64,000 nucleotides of DNA from Mesostigma viride (Eukaryota; Streptophyta; Mesostigmatophyceae; Mesostigmatales; Mesostigmataceae). The translations under genes and the position numbers were made by a program. The notes beneath the pieces are model-generated. The model saw nothing but the letters and a program-made list of their open reading frames with translations, was not told the DNA's origin and did no database searches. The stretch covers positions 71,808 to 135,807 of the forward strand of contig RPFO01001044.1 of NCBI GenBank assembly GCA_009746045.1, given 5' to 3'. Below, piece after piece: positions 1 to 9,593 of the stretch (positions are counted from its first letter, which is position 1; every line of letters begins with the position of its first letter).

Positions 1-1
1 C

Positions 2-784
2 GCCATTTGCGCGGAGGAGAGAGACAAGTATGTCACTCTCATGCTGGAGAACGAGCCCGCGCACGCATGCTCCATCATCATCTGCGACACCTGTGCCACT
101 ACCAAGCTTCACACGTTCAGAAACCAGTGCCCGCAGTGCCGCAAGCCGCTGAGCTCGTCTGGGCAGCTGTTCGTCCCCAACCCGCAGCTCAACAGCCTGG
201 CGTCGAGGACGCAGTACAGGGCCTGCGAACACCCCGGCTGCTTTACGATCATCCCAAGCAACATGATGGCGGCGCACGAGGAGGAGTGCGAGTACAACGT
301 CTACACCTGTGGCAACACCGTCTCGTTCCGCCTGCTGGACAACGAGACGCTTTCTTCCAAGATGTGCTGCGGCTATGAGGGCAAGAAACGCGCCGTCGAG
401 GAGCACATGGAGACTTGCCCGGAGGCTGAGTCTGCGAAGAAGCTTAGCGCAATGATGGGCGTGTTTGACAAGGTGGAGGCGCTCTCAGCTGCAATGGAGC
501 GCGACAGCCCAGACGTCTTCAAGCGCATGGCTCAGTTGTTTGGGGTGACCACGGAGAAGGCCAGGCGCATCCTTGCCAGCCTGCCTGGAGCGAGTGCTGC
601 CGGCCCTTCTTCCCAGCGTGCTCCTCGTCCAGGGGAAGCAGTGGACACAGCAATCCCCGTCGACGCCCCCACTGACCCAATCAGTGATCTCGTGGACGCC
701 ATAGACGCTGACGTTGCTGCACAGGGCGTCGACGACGAGGCTGCAGACCCCACCTGGACTCCGGCTGGCAACCAGGACGACTGA
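2..784 (+). CDS. RING/TRAF-type zinc-finger protein, left-arm copy (5' truncated by window)
   Basis: This is the mirror copy of the gene at 1751-2935, cut at its 5' side by the window start; the frame is open from base 2. It retains the RING-like cysteines (CAIC, CDTC, CPQC), then two TRAF/SIAH-like clusters (CEHPGC with a downstream HEEEC, and CCGYEG with HMETC), and an acidic Pro/Ala-rich tail. It differs from the right copy by one residue (Ala for Gly near position 597). RING plus TRAF-type fingers is the usual make-up of E3 ubiquitin ligases, so that role is an inference. An AATAAA follows at 942. Confidence 0.8.
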   Translation, partial: AICAEERDKYVTLMLENEPAHACSIIICDTCATTKLHTFRNQCPQCRKPLSSSGQLFVPNPQLNSLASRTQYRACEHPGCFTIIPSNMMAAHEEECEYNVYTCGNTVSFRLLDNETLSSKMCCGYEGKKRAVEEHMETCPEAESAKKLSAMMGVFDKVEALSAAMERDSPDVFKRMAQLFGVTTEKARRILASLPGASAAGPSSQRAPRPGEAVDTAIPVDAPTDPISDLVDAIDADVAAQGVDDEAADPTWTPAGNQDD

Positions 785-941
785 ACAGTTACAGCTGACA
801 GCATTGGATGTCAAAAACCCCTCTAGTTTAGAGACAAGGGCCATAGTTAGAAACCAGCCCATCCACGGGGTTTAGGTGACAGGCAGTAGAAGAAACACCC
901 CACACACTGGGGACTTGGACAGGAAAGATGTGGATGTTTGT

Positions 942-947
942 AATAAA
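942..947 (+). terminator. AATAAA polyadenylation signal
   Basis: Canonical AATAAA about 160 bp after the stop of the left-arm gene. Its mirror image at 1588-1593 serves the right-arm copy. Confidence 0.5.
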
Positions 948-1587
948 GATGTGGATGTTTGCAAAACCAGTTTGAAAAAATATCTAAGCTGCACATTAGT
1001 ATAAGTATGGTAAGTTTCCAGCAGGCCACGTGGCAGCCACAAAGCCCGATCCCCGTGGTAGCCGGCGCAGTACGGATCCCGTAGGAATCCACGAGATATT
1101 TCCGAGATATTTCCGAGATATTTTAGATATTTTCAGATATTTTGAAAATATCCCAGGGACCCCGTGGACTCCCAGGGGAATCGTAACCGAAAATCGGACT
1201 CGCGGCCGGCGATCGGAGGAGCCACCACGGGAAAATCCCGTTTTTTTTTCGGGTGTGTCCTCAGAACGTTCTGAGGACACACCCGAAAAAAAAACGGGAT
1301 TTTCCCGTGGTGGCTCCTCCGATCGCCGGCCGCGAGTCCGATTTTCGGTTACGATTCCCCTGGGAGTCCACGGGGTCCCTGGGATATTTTCAAAATATCT
1401 GAAAATATCTAAAATATCTCGGAAATATCTCGGAAATATCTCGTGGATTCCTACGGGATCCGTACTGCGCCGGCTACCACGGGGATCGGGCTTTGTGGCT
1501 GCCACGTGGCCTGCTGGAAACTTACCATACTTATACTAATGTGCAGCTTAGATATTTTTTCAAACTGGTTTTGCAAACATCCACATC

Positions 1588-1593
1588 TTTATT
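1588..1593 (-). terminator. AATAAA polyadenylation signal (mirror copy)
   Basis: Mirror of the signal at 942-947, placed about 160 bp after the stop of the minus-strand zinc-finger gene. Confidence 0.5.
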
Positions 1594-1750
1594 ACAAACA
1601 TCCACATCTTTCCTGTCCAAGTCCCCAGTGTGTGGGGTGTTTCTTCTACTGCCTGTCACCTAAACCCCGTGGATGGGCTGGTTTCTAACTATGGCCCTTG
1701 TCTCTAAACTAGAGGGGTTTTTGACATCCAATGCTGTCAGCTGTAACTGT

Positions 1751-2935
1751 TCAGTCGTCCTGGTTGCCAGCCGGAGTCCAGGTGGGGTCTGCAGCCTCGT
1801 CGTCGACGCCCTGTGCAGCAACGTCAGCGTCTATGGCGTCCACGAGATCACTGATTGGGTCAGTGGGGGCGTCGACGGGGATTGCTGTGTCCACTGCTTC
1901 CCCTGGACGAGGAGCACGCTGGGAAGAAGGGCCGGCACCACTCGCTCCAGGCAGGCTGGCAAGGATGCGCCTGGCCTTCTCCGTGGTCACCCCAAACAAC
2001 TGAGCCATGCGCTTGAAGACGTCTGGGCTGTCGCGCTCCATTGCAGCTGAGAGCGCCTCCACCTTGTCAAACACGCCCATCATGGCGCTAAGCTTCTTCG
2101 CAGACTCAGCCTCCGGGCAAGTCTCCATGTGCTCCTCGACGGCGCGTTTCTTGCCCTCGTAGCCGCAGCACATCTTGGAAGAAAGCGTCTCGTTGTCCAG
2201 CAGGCGGAACGAGACGGTGTTGCCACAGGTGTAGACGTTGTACTCGCACTCCTCCTCGTGCGCCGCCATCATGTTGCTTGGGATGATCGTAAAGCAGCCG
2301 GGGTGTTCGCAGGCCCTGTACTGCGTCCTCGACGCCAGGCTGTTGAGCTGCGGGTTGGGGACGAACAGCTGCCCAGACGAGCTCAGCGGCTTGCGGCACT
2401 GCGGGCACTGGTTTCTGAACGTGTGAAGCTTGGTAGTGGCACAGGTGTCGCAGATGATGATGGAGCATGCGTGCGCGGGCTCGTTCTCCAGCATGAGAGT
2501 GACATACTTGTCTCTCTCCTCCGCGCAAATGGCGCATTCGATCTTGCTCAAGTCCAGGACGAGCTTCGCCACCTTGAAAGTGTTCTCCAGATAGGGAAAC
2601 ACGTTGTTTCTTGTGTCGAAGTCCCCGTGATTATCGTGCACGGGCACAGGCTTGTTAGCCCTGTGGAGCTGCCGTTGTTCAGCGGTCAGTTCTGCATGCA
2701 CGGGTGTGTGGGGGCAAGAAAACATAACAAGAAATGAGTACCAAAAGGCGGAAACGACAAGAAAAAGCGCTTTTGGGTGCAAAAAAACAAAGGCTCGTCA
2801 CAAACCTGCTTCTCCAGTAGCCGTGTTCCTCGCAGCACGTCGCTTTCCCCTGCCACTTCCACTGCCACTGCCACTAGCTCCAGTAACACCACGGCCAAAG
2901 TTGTAGCTAGCTGCGTATCTGGGGCGGGAAGCCAT
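1751..2935 (-). CDS. RING/TRAF-type zinc-finger protein, one intron
   Basis: Two exons: 2935-2806 (43 codons plus 1 nt) and 2691-1751, giving about 356 residues. Exon 1 encodes a basic Ser/Gly-rich start. Exon 2 encodes a RING-like cluster (CAIC, a His-Ala-Cys, CDTC, CPQC), then TRAF/SIAH-like fingers (CEHPGC-x11-H-x3-C and a second C/H cluster), a helical segment and an acidic tail. This matches the layout of E3 ubiquitin ligases; the substrate is unknown. The start is chosen because ATG at 2935 lies about 78 bp after a GGTATAAA box and splicing joins the frames exactly. Without splicing, exon 1 stops soon after the splice donor. The other copy is at 2-784. Confidence 0.8.
2692..2805 (-). 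other. Spliceosomal-type intron (114 nt)
   Basis: On the minus strand the segment starts GTTTGTG and ends CATGCAG, with T-rich tracts before the acceptor. Removing it joins GAAGCAG to AACTGACC in phase (Glu-Ala-Glu-Leu). The unspliced exon 1 frame hits a stop just inside the intron. Confidence 0.75.
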
Positions 2936-3009
2936 ATCCAGTGAGAGAGTTTTGGTGTGCTGAGCTGATGTGAGGTGAGCGAGTGGCGAGGAGACGAGGA
3001 AGTCTGGTC

Positions 3010-3015
3010 TTTATA
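3010..3015 (-). promoter_or_regulatory. TATA box of the zinc-finger gene at 2935
   Basis: Minus-strand GGTATAAAGACC, about 75-80 bp upstream of the ATG. The same box and spacing recur at 18034, 19302, 19861, 23974 and 3683. Confidence 0.65.
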
Positions 3016-3174
3016 CCTGCGCAGACCTTGGTTGACGAGACGGTCCCGTGGCTGCCAGGCTATCTACGTGGTCTTGCACGGGCAATCTGGCTACGTGGAA
3101 GCGCGTTCGTCGTTTATGCGCCGAAACCTTATCCACGGGACGCGTTTTTTTACGTTACAAGTCCCGTGGCAGCG

Positions 3175-3560
3175 TAACGGTCAGAAATATCCGTCCACGG
3201 GGATTACAATTTTTCGGTTTCGAGCCCCGTGGCAAAGTAACTGTCGGATATTTTTGCCACGGGGAAATAATTTTTACGTTACAAATCCCGTGGCAAAATA
3301 ACGCTCGAAAATATCCGTCCACGGGGACAGAAAAAAATCCGAATCCAGCCCCGTGGCAAAGTAACTGTCGGATATTTTTGCCACGGGGAAAGAATTTTTA
3401 CGTTACAAATCCCGTGGCAAAATAACGCTCGAAAATATCCGTCCACGGGGACAGAAAAAAATCCGATTCCGGTCCCGCGGCAAAGTAACTGTCGGATATT
3501 TTTGCCACGGGGAAAGATTTTTTACGTTACAAATCCCGTGGCAAAATAACGCTCAAAATG
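3175..3560. repeat. 124-bp tandem repeats in a divergent promoter (CCACGGGG array)
   Basis: About three copies of a 124-bp unit; CCACGGGG starts at 3257, 3381 and 3505. Each unit alternates CCACGGGG and CCCGTGG with ACGTTAC and GGATATTTTT words. The array fills the 830-bp gap between the divergent genes starting at 2935 (minus) and 3768 (plus), so it probably holds their upstream regulatory elements. Confidence 0.8.
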
Positions 3561-3682
3561 TATGGCCACGGGAAAATTTTCCTCGTAACCGTCATACCGT
3601 TTCCCGTTACAAACCTCGTGGCGAGCCACGAGCCGTCGATCTGCTGAATTCTTCTAGACCACGGGAATTGCAGCCCCGTGGG

Positions 3683-3688
3683 TATAAA
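3683..3688 (+). promoter_or_regulatory. TATA box of the gene at 3768
   Basis: CCCCGTGGGTATAAATGCAG, with the TATA 85 bp before the ATG and a CCCGTGG heptamer directly upstream. Confidence 0.65.
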
Positions 3689-3767
3689 TGCAGGACTTGC
3701 ACCACCTCGCCTCGCATCCCACTCGCATCCACCCAGCTCTCTCAGCAACCAAAACCAACCAGCTCCA

Positions 3768-4442
3768 ATGGCTACCTCCTCCGCCATCTCTGCTCCTCGC
3801 CAGCGTGGGCCGCACAGTGCTCCCAAAGTCAAGAAAACTCGCCACTTCAACATTCTTTTCCACCCAGTCACCGGCGAGCATGCATGCGAAGTCCACCTTC
3901 CTGAGGCTTCTCGCGGCGTTTTGAACGACATGATGGATCACTACGAGACGAGCAACATCATGATGAACAAGAAGCGCATTCGCTGCGTCGGCTGCGACAA
4001 GATGAGGTCTCTCAAGCACTTCTGCGAGTTTGACGAGGATTACAAGATGCGCAACAATCACAGCTTTTCCCCGTGCGACGGCCATTTCTGCGACTCGTGC
4101 GAGTACCTTCAGCAGAACAACATGCTGAAGAGCATCCCCACGAAGGACTGCGCCAAGTGCAAGAAGCCGACTCGTGTGGATCTCCTCAAGATCGACTGCA
4201 ACGGCAAGGCCGAGCACTGCATCAGCTGCTGGGACCCCGCATTCGAGCAGTTCGCGTTCGAGCACGAGCGGACGAAGAAGAGGTTCCCCGAGCTGCTCCA
4301 GATCTACCCGGATATGGAGGACACCGCCGAGTTCATCAAGTGGCCCACGCCAGGCACCTACACCGTCTCTGAGCCGAACTTCGCTCTCACCGGCCCCACC
4401 GACCCTGGCAAGGTCAACGTCAAGGTCGAGGAGCGCGACCAG
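3768..4442 (+). pseudogene. Cysteine-rich zinc-binding protein, 5' part, split by copia element 1
   Basis: 225 codons of an ORF interrupted exactly after Asp-Gln by the element at 4443-12616; the natural frame resumes at 12622. The part here has a basic start, then CVGC, a conserved CDGHFCDSC cluster and CAKCKKP, followed by CISCWDP, suggesting several zinc sites of a RING- or zinc-ribbon-like kind. In the disrupted allele translation would run two codons into the LTR and stop at 4448. Ubiquitin or transcription roles are possible but unproven. The promoter lies at 3683 and upstream. Confidence 0.75.
4438..4442. repeat. Target-site duplication ACCAG (left)
   Basis: ACCAG directly precedes the left LTR and recurs at 12617-12621 directly after the right LTR. 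Five bases is the normal duplication length for Ty1/copia integration. Confidence 0.85.
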
Positions 4443-5086
4443 ATTTAGATGAACGCGGATCAGTGAGTTTCTGGTCTTCCCAAGATGTGATGAATGGAGC
4501 CATGGTTTCAACCAGCGGCTTTTAACCTTTACCACAGTTGCCTCACTACCCTGTGGTCACTAGCCTGAGGCGGCAGCACCCACGGACGGTGTTGGGAAAA
4601 GACGCTTGGCCACTGCTGTGTCCGAGCCTTTCTAGGTCTCACCATTGCTGCCAGGCCTTGCACGCCTTGGCAGGTCCGCCACTGTCAATTTCCTTGGTTG
4701 CATCAATCCAGGACGTCTGTCCTTCCATGAATGACAGTAACGCTCTGGATTTATCCGTCATGACAAGTACCCGTCCATCCCAGGCCTGCAGGACTGCCAG
4801 TCCTGAAGTCCTGTGACATTCTTGGTACCATCAACCAATATTGACCACAGTACCTCCTAGTGACAGTCGGTCCTGTGACACGTAACGTGTGATGGTTCAC
4901 CCAACACTGCCACGTGCCCTGTCCCTCACGTGTCCTTAGTCCTGGTACTGCTGTAGCGTCCGGCGGCATTACTTCGGGACTTGATAACTCTCAAGTTCCT
5001 TGTCCAAATGAGGCGTTTAGCACGGCGTTGGAAAGGCCACTTCAAGTATGATATGCTTAGCATATTGCATCACCAATATGCTAACT
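4443..5086 (-). repeat. 3' LTR of copia element 1
   Basis: 644 bp, identical to 11973-12616 except at 4887. The ends are roughly inverted (ATTTAG at one side, CTAACT at the other). A purine-rich run (minus-strand AAGAAAGGGTTGG) abuts its inner edge and is a candidate polypurine tract. Confidence 0.92.
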
Positions 5087-6050
5087 CCAACCCTTTCTTG
5101 TTTTGGAGCTGCAAGCTTCACACCATGACCAACCCATTCCTTGCTGCCTTGTGAAATGGACACCTGGTTACCCTGGACTTATAATAAGCCTCATGAGCAC
5201 CCCTTTTGCCACCTTAATGGTATCCTCTTTTAGGGATCTATGGTTCAACCCTGCCATCTGATCATTAACTTGACCTGCAGGTCATCCCCAACCCTTTCTT
5301 TTGCAACTGTACCTTGGCTTGGGCTTAAAGGAGGATATTGAATATTCCTTAGGCAACATATCCTGGATATCTGAATGAGAGGCCCTGACTACAGGAAACG
5401 TATTACAGTGAGTTCCTGGTCTTCCCAGTTATCACTGGCGCCCGTTTCATGGCGCCCGCCCCGAGCGTTCCAGGCATCATCCATCCAAATGTTCACCAAT
5501 GGAAACCACTTCAACACCACTGTGCCACTGCTTGATGGGGAGCCCATGTCATCACTGGGTGTTAAAGCCCAGGAGTCATACATACCAGGCTGTGGCTCAA
5601 CTAGGGAATCGAACCCTACCCCAGAACCCCAGGTTAAACTTAACCTGGTCACATGACAGACAACAAGAGAGATTGGCATACAACATGATTATGTTTTATT
5701 ATAGAATATCCACCAAAACCAATGTTGAGTGTTCCCAGTGGACCAGCCTGCACCAGCAAGGCCCAACTGTCAGGTTACAACACCATAATATCCAAGGTTG
5801 TCACTTATTCACAGCTAAAGAAAACTAAACAAGAGAGATATATACAAACAACCTGGAAGAACTCTCAACATGGCCTGCCCTGTCATGGCCTAACTGCCCG
5901 AGGCCAAAGGCATCCCACTGTGCTAATCCTTTACAGGAAGAGCTTGCTCCTGTTGAGCCTTCTACCTGCTTGGTGACAGGTAGGCTACCTGTTGCCCTCC
6001 CCCCTGGGGACAACAGCACTGGTCAGCCACCAACTGGCAAAGGCTGGACT
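5087..6050 (-). other. 3' internal region of copia element 1, no convincing gene
   Basis: Lies between the pol stop and the 3' LTR. Short open frames exist on both strands, including one of 96 codons on the minus strand, but none has a recognisable domain. The candidate polypurine tract is at its outer end. Confidence 0.5.
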
Positions 6051-9000
6051 TCAAGTCCCACCAGAAAAGGGGTCCATGAGCCCTTTGAGCACAGGGTATT
6101 GTAGCTCAGCCTTGCTCTCCAGCTTGGTGAGGGCGTCTGCTGGGTTGTCAACACCAGGCACATGTTCAAGATGAGCAAGGTAAGACATCTCCTTCAGCAA
6201 CAAATAATCCAGATCCCTGCTCCTGGCGAGCTGTCTGTGCACAAACTGCACCATGCCCATGCTGTCTGTCTTGACCAGTGTGTGCAGCTGCAAGCTACAG
6301 GAAGCTACCTGACAGAGCTGGTAGAATAACTCCCTGAGGTAAAGAGCAGTGTGTAGCCCCTCACATATTGCCCTGCACTCAGCAATGTCACTGCTGGGCG
6401 TCACCCTGTTCTGTAACCTACTGTACCAGCTGACCAGAGAAGTGTGCTCCTGTTGTAGTGTAATGAGTGCTGCTGCCCTACCCCTGACATCCGTCACCTT
6501 CCTGCTGTCCATGGAACTGTCCACAAAAAGCACCATGTTGAGTGGTTTGTACAAGTCCACAGCTGCCAGTATGAGTGGAGGTGAGCTCCTGACAGACTCA
6601 ACCACCTGCTCTGCCCCTACCTCAACCAGCTGAGCATCTGTGAGCCTACTCAGCACCAACAAATCTGGGGCACAAATGCTAGCTAGCCAAGCCAACATTC
6701 CCCTGATTGTGGCACACCTGGCCTGGGTAATGGGCTGCTGGAGGGCATCAATGATCTGCTGAGGATAGTTGTTGCCACCCTCCATCTTGATAAACCAAGT
6801 ACCTGCCCTCTTGATCAGCGTGGCCTGCATTCCACAAAACACCATGGGCTCATCCTGCTTCATGTGCTGGACCTTTCCTAACTCAAACCTCTTCTGGATC
6901 TTGGACAGTACTGAATCCACCCACTCAGGAGGCCCTAAAAGGTGCAGGTCATCTCCATGCAGAGATGCAAACACAGGCAACCCTTCATGAGTACTCTGGA
7001 ACAAGCAAGGATCAACTGGAGACACAGTAAAGCCACAGTGAGTTTTCAGAAACTTTTCCAGGCTCTTTCTCCAGATGATAGGGCTGGACCTGAGACCCTC
7101 CAAACCCTTGAGTATTCTGAGATATTTTGACTTGATCTCTGCTCTCCACACCTTGGGCACTGTTACAAAGAAGGGAGGGATATCACGCCACGTCTCCTTG
7201 GCCTGCTCCACATCACCCTTGAGAAAAGCCCTCTTGAAATCAATCAGCACAGAGCTGTACGCAATGCCCTTGACCAGGAAAGACAGATATATACACAGAA
7301 CAATCCTCCAGGTATCATGCAGCATCCCAGGCGTATACAACTCCTCATCTGTCAGCTCCCCCGTGCCATGGTACTCAGTCACAACTGGCCTCACATGTGG
7401 CACCTGCACCCCGTCTATCTCCTTCAGCTTGAGCACAAACAAGAGCCTTAGCAACTGATGCTCCCTGGGCAACTCATCCACAGGCTCAGCACAGTTAGAC
7501 ACTATCCAGTCATGCCCACTGGAGACAAACCCTAGAATCCATGCCTTAGCCATCTTGGGGCTTTGCATCAACTCTACCAACTGGTGCCAGGAAATAGGAC
7601 TGTGACCAGCAATCTGGTACTTGTGCACCCCCAAGTCCCGTGGATCTAGGGTGGTTGGGATGATCAACAAGTCCTCAGCAATGGGCTCCTTGCCTTCAGG
7701 CCCCACACTCTGCTGCCCCTTCACAGCCTTGACTGCCACAGCTAGACCCTTGGAGTAGTGATATCTCTGGAGGGGCAAACTGCCGTGACCTTCTAGTGCA
7801 AGCTCATCTGCTGACAGAGTCACTCCTGGCATGCACAAGAAATTCTGGCCCAAAATGGCAGGCCCCTGGTACCCTTCCACCACACAGAACGCAGTGGGGA
7901 CACCCAGGATAGGCACAGTCACTTCCCCTAGGATCTTCATTGTTACAGTGCCCGTAAAGTCACTCACTGCCCTGCAGCCAGCCTTATTCACCTTCAGGCC
8001 CTGAGCATCCTCCACCCTGATGATAGACACCTCTGAGTTAGTATCCACTTCTAGGGTAGCAGCCCAGCAAGAACCCCATTCAGTCAACTTAGATACCTTG
8101 GGATCCTTGTGCTTGTTGAACATGAGCGACCGGACAATGTCTGCCATGAGTGGCCTCTTGGACCCTGGTGCAGGCCCAGCCCCCGTTGGCTCCACCACAG
8201 GTGATGCAGTTGCCTCCTGCACCTCATCATCATCAGAGGGATAGCCACCTCCCACGTCAGTGACAGGCACATCAACTACCTGGTCCTTAACCTGGCCCTC
8301 CAGCCAACACTGGGGTCCAGGCCCGTCTGCAGGCCAGATTGCATGTGGCTTGCGTTCCTTGACGTTGGCCCAGCTCAACCTGTAAACATGCCTGGGATTA
8401 CTCTCCAAGGCCACAAGGCAGGAACGATTGGCATCTTCCACACAGGTCACCACCCCGTTCTGCCACTTGCCCCTCTTGCCCTGCATTGATGGCTCCTTCC
8501 ACATTCTGACCTTCAGCCCCACCTGAGGCCTCAGCACATTCCAGCCCCTATCCTTGCGTCTCAACTGAGCAAACACCCTGTCTGCTTTCCTCAAGCAAGC
8601 CTGGACCACTTCCTGGGCTAGCATCCCAAACTGCAGTGCTACAGGATTGACAGCCACCCCGTCATAATAGTAGTTTATTCTGAGGTTCAACTGTTCTTCC
8701 ACCTGCCTGGTCCACACTGCCCTCTCCAAAGCAGATGCTACCAGTGGCACCTTAGGTTCTGCCAGCACTACGGTCTTGACCTCCCTGATGGATCTCTCCA
8801 CAGCACCTTGCTGTCCATGGCTCTCCCTGGGCGTGACCAGCAGCTTGCATGGCAGTTGCTCCTGCTGTGACAGTAGGCACTCAAACTGAATATCAGCCTG
8901 TACTGTCTTGTACACCCCAAAGCCTGGTAAGAGAGTCTGCAAGCCCAGCAGCAGGGTATTCCCCTTCATATCTGGCAGAATCTGGAGCAGCCTGTACCTG

Positions 9001-9587
9001 CTAAATCTGTCCACTGCCACCAAAATGTATAAGCCCCTGATATGCTGGACGTCTACCTGGATGTCCCCCTTCTCCCTGGCAGGCTCCCTAGCATGGGACC
9101 TTGGCTTCTTGGCAGCATTCTCCTTACAAGCACATTGCTCAGCTGCAGCCCTGCATGCTTCCCTCAGTGGCTCATCTCCAATCTTCCAACCAAACATCTC
9201 AGCCATGGCTGTGTGACCAAAGATATTGTGCAGCCTGCGTCCAGCATCCGTGTAGCTCAGTTGCCTAGCCAGATTACGCACCTGGGAAGACGCCTGGACG
9301 GGCCCTGCGTGTGAGGACGCAACATCCACCTTCTGCATCTTGGATCCAGAGGACCCAGCAGACCCTCCCAGCAGAGCATCTAGGCTCCCAGAGCCAACCC
9401 TGTCTGGGGACCCTCCACCTGTTGACAGTTGAGGGGATTGTTGTGCTGCAGCATGCATGCAATCTTGTGGAATGAGAACATCAGTACACCCCTGGTGCTG
9501 ATCAGAGGTGGCACCCTGCCCAGATTTATTTACATGTGAAGCTGTGTCCCCACAGGGTGTCTCACTATGTACACGGGACTGCTTCAC
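6051..9587 (-). CDS. pol: Copia element 1 pol: integrase, retropepsin-like, RT, RNase H
   Basis: 1178 codons. Order seen: HHCC finger (H120, H125, C145, C152 with C154), integrase core (D179, D232, E264), a retropepsin-like domain (VDTNSEVSII with D515, then AILGQNFL near 577-584), reverse transcriptase (LIDFKRAF with D783; LHGDD with D879/D880) and RNase H (D1023, E1070, D1108). RT followed by RNase H and the IAECRA motif are typical of Ty1/copia. Two things are odd: the protease-like domain follows integrase instead of preceding it, and the RT box is HGDD rather than the usual YVDD. The GTG at 9587 is probably not an initiator; the frame continues upstream through UGA-CUA into gag. Confidence 0.92.
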   Translation of the reverse strand: MKQSRVHSETPCGDTASHVNKSGQGATSDQHQGCTDVLIPQDCMHAAAQQSPQLSTGGGSPDRVGSGSLDALLGGSAGSSGSKMQKVDVASSHAGPVQASSQVRNLARQLSYTDAGRRLHNIFGHTAMAEMFGWKIGDEPLREACRAAAEQCACKENAAKKPRSHAREPAREKGDIQVDVQHIRGLYILVAVDRFSRYRLLQILPDMKGNTLLLGLQTLLPGFGVYKTVQADIQFECLLSQQEQLPCKLLVTPRESHGQQGAVERSIREVKTVVLAEPKVPLVASALERAVWTRQVEEQLNLRINYYYDGVAVNPVALQFGMLAQEVVQACLRKADRVFAQLRRKDRGWNVLRPQVGLKVRMWKEPSMQGKRGKWQNGVVTCVEDANRSCLVALESNPRHVYRLSWANVKERKPHAIWPADGPGPQCWLEGQVKDQVVDVPVTDVGGGYPSDDDEVQEATASPVVEPTGAGPAPGSKRPLMADIVRSLMFNKHKDPKVSKLTEWGSCWAATLEVDTNSEVSIIRVEDAQGLKVNKAGCRAVSDFTGTVTMKILGEVTVPILGVPTAFCVVEGYQGPAILGQNFLCMPGVTLSADELALEGHGSLPLQRYHYSKGLAVAVKAVKGQQSVGPEGKEPIAEDLLIIPTTLDPRDLGVHKYQIAGHSPISWHQLVELMQSPKMAKAWILGFVSSGHDWIVSNCAEPVDELPREHQLLRLLFVLKLKEIDGVQVPHVRPVVTEYHGTGELTDEELYTPGMLHDTWRIVLCIYLSFLVKGIAYSSVLIDFKRAFLKGDVEQAKETWRDIPPFFVTVPKVWRAEIKSKYLRILKGLEGLRSSPIIWRKSLEKFLKTHCGFTVSPVDPCLFQSTHEGLPVFASLHGDDLHLLGPPEWVDSVLSKIQKRFELGKVQHMKQDEPMVFCGMQATLIKRAGTWFIKMEGGNNYPQQIIDALQQPITQARCATIRGMLAWLASICAPDLLVLSRLTDAQLVEVGAEQVVESVRSSPPLILAAVDLYKPLNMVLFVDSSMDSRKVTDVRGRAAALITLQQEHTSLVSWYSRLQNRVTPSSDIAECRAICEGLHTALYLRELFYQLCQVASCSLQLHTLVKTDSMGMVQFVHRQLARSRDLDYLLLKEMSYLAHLEHVPGVDNPADALTKLESKAELQYPVLKGLMDPFSGGT

Positions 9588-9593
9588 TAGTCA
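9588..9593 (-). promoter_or_regulatory. Candidate readthrough stop UGA-CUA between gag and pol
   Basis: On the minus strand the gag zinc-knuckle frame reads Ser-Asp-Gln-Lys, then TGA (9593-9591), CTA, GTG and straight on in the same frame into pol. UGA followed by CUA(G) is a well-known leaky-stop context used by several RNA viruses and some cellular genes. This is the only stop between the knuckle and pol. Confidence 0.65.

Larger units (their letters stand above)
785..1750. other. Palindrome centre between the two gene copies, no gene
   Basis: This stretch holds the two 3' flanks and the axis. It contains repeated GATATTT words and several CCACGGG/CCCGTGG heptamers. Two overlapping open frames of about 169 codons on opposite strands encode the same peptide only because the DNA is palindromic; I do not call them genes. 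Confidence 0.6.
1..2534. repeat. Near-perfect palindrome (inverted repeat, no spacer)
   Basis: Position p pairs with 2535-p across the whole interval, so the arms are 1-1267 and 1268-2534 with the axis in AACGTT. I found one mismatch (597 C against 1938 C). The arms carry convergent copies of the same zinc-finger gene and its 3' flank. The left arm may continue beyond the window. The central 500 bp is rich in GATATTT and CCACGGGG/CCCGTGG, like the promoter repeats further right. It could be a read-through terminal hairpin, a true inverted duplication, or a fold-back assembly artefact. Confidence 0.95.

Noticed and set aside
996-1539. Two overlapping 169-codon frames, one per strand, with the same peptide
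   Set aside because: The identity follows from the palindrome; the composition is promoter-like and there is no start context.
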